Shown here: positions 63,878-64,000 of the stretch, piece after piece
Numbering within the stretch: the stretch's first letter is position 1
How the letters are laid out: each line of letters opens with the position of its first letter
Origin: Burkholderiales bacterium
GTDB taxonomy: Bacteria > Pseudomonadota > Gammaproteobacteria > Burkholderiales > Ga0077523
Direction of reading: 5' to 3'
DNA: 64,000 bases
Assembly: GCA_019745565.1 (NCBI GenBank)
Contig: JAIESW010000017.1
Span: 54,517-118,516, forward strand
The notes under the pieces: model-generated
The model's input: the letters and a program-made list of their open reading frames with translations, nothing else
The model's database searches: none
What the model was told of the DNA's origin: nothing
Translations under genes and position numbers: made by a program

Positions 63878-63928
63878 GAGGAGGGGCGCCAGCGGGGCCT
63901 GTTCATCGCGAAAGCGGTGCGGTGCTTG

Positions 63929-63943
63929 CCCCCACCCTAACCC
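63929..63943. repeat. Truncated palindromic repeat end
   Basis: CCCCCACCCTAACCC is the outer end of the repeat family (compare 45356), but the sequence then switches to unrelated TTGTATGTCC instead of the expected TCCCCCGGC. The element looks interrupted near 63944. Confidence 0.7.
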
Positions 63944-63947
63944 TTGT

Positions 63948-64000
63948 ATGTCCGAGAATGTGAGTGTCGCGGCAGATCGATTGACCCAGGACCCGTTGCT
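63948..64000 (+). CDS. Possible 5' end of an unidentified gene (partial)
   Basis: An ATG at 63948 opens MSENVSVAADRLTQDPL up to the window edge (17 codons). No ribosome site precedes it: the upstream bases are the truncated repeat. It may be the start of a gene or the edge of an inserted element. I cannot identify it. Confidence 0.2.
   Translation, partial: MSENVSVAADRLTQDPL

Overview
The window is GC-rich, densely coded chromosomal DNA from a Gram-negative proteobacterium. It has outer-membrane beta-barrel proteins, lipoproteins, PilS/PilR, IspB and a bioB-F-A-D cluster. Several gene neighbourhoods point to Betaproteobacteria: a PP0621-type protein behind pilS, a CNP1-like lipoprotein beside proB, and a rubrerythrin / Fe-S protein / DUF3501 set. 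I cannot name a genus. There is no rRNA, prophage or CRISPR array, and only one tRNA.

Layout. 1-13.8 kb is mostly housekeeping: the 5' part of nrdA behind NrdR boxes, a deacetylase with ampD, pilR/pilS, tRNA-Pro, ispB, rplU-rpmA-obgE-proB, and an oxidative-stress-type rubrerythrin cassette. 14-22 kb is an accessory island built around a 1046-aa regulator (STAND ATPase N-terminus, SARP-like winged helix plus BTAD C-terminus). It is flanked by mostly exported proteins: a serine hydrolase with an adaptor lipoprotein, a GST, a small secreted protein, a secreted DUF3237 protein and an outer-membrane barrel. 22-25.5 kb holds an MFS transporter, a DUF3025 protein and an LhgO-like oxidase. 25.7-46.2 kb is a catabolic region with two molybdenum-hydroxylase (xanthine dehydrogenase / form-II CODH-like) gene sets, their MoxR/CoxE/CoxG accessory genes, a chemoreceptor, a LysR regulator, an amidase and a PotABCD-type ABC transporter with a Tat-type binding protein. 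46.5-49.5 kb adds three NAD(P)-dependent dehydrogenases. 49.5-53 kb is a secreted metzincin-like protease with a seven-repeat FG-GAP propeller. 53-56 kb is an Ldh / EamA / RraA operon. 56-59.4 kb has DUF3015, DUF4105 and a lipoprotein hydrolase. 59.4-63.8 kb is biotin synthesis.

Main discovery. A direct repeat of the form CGATCGGT-ACC-CGATCGGT (11-bp period, as in SARP operators) stands upstream of each gene or gene pair around the STAND-BTAD regulator. It recurs more than 30 kb away in front of the metzincin gene. In five of six cases a -10-like hexamer lies exactly 14 nt after the last repeat. I infer an undescribed regulon in which a MalT-like STAND protein with a SARP-type DNA-binding end activates a set of mostly exported proteins.

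A second recurring theme is a palindromic, intergenic GC-rich repeat present in at least eight places. One copy sits inside the second molybdenum-hydroxylase operon, one inside the bio cluster, and one is cut off at the right edge.
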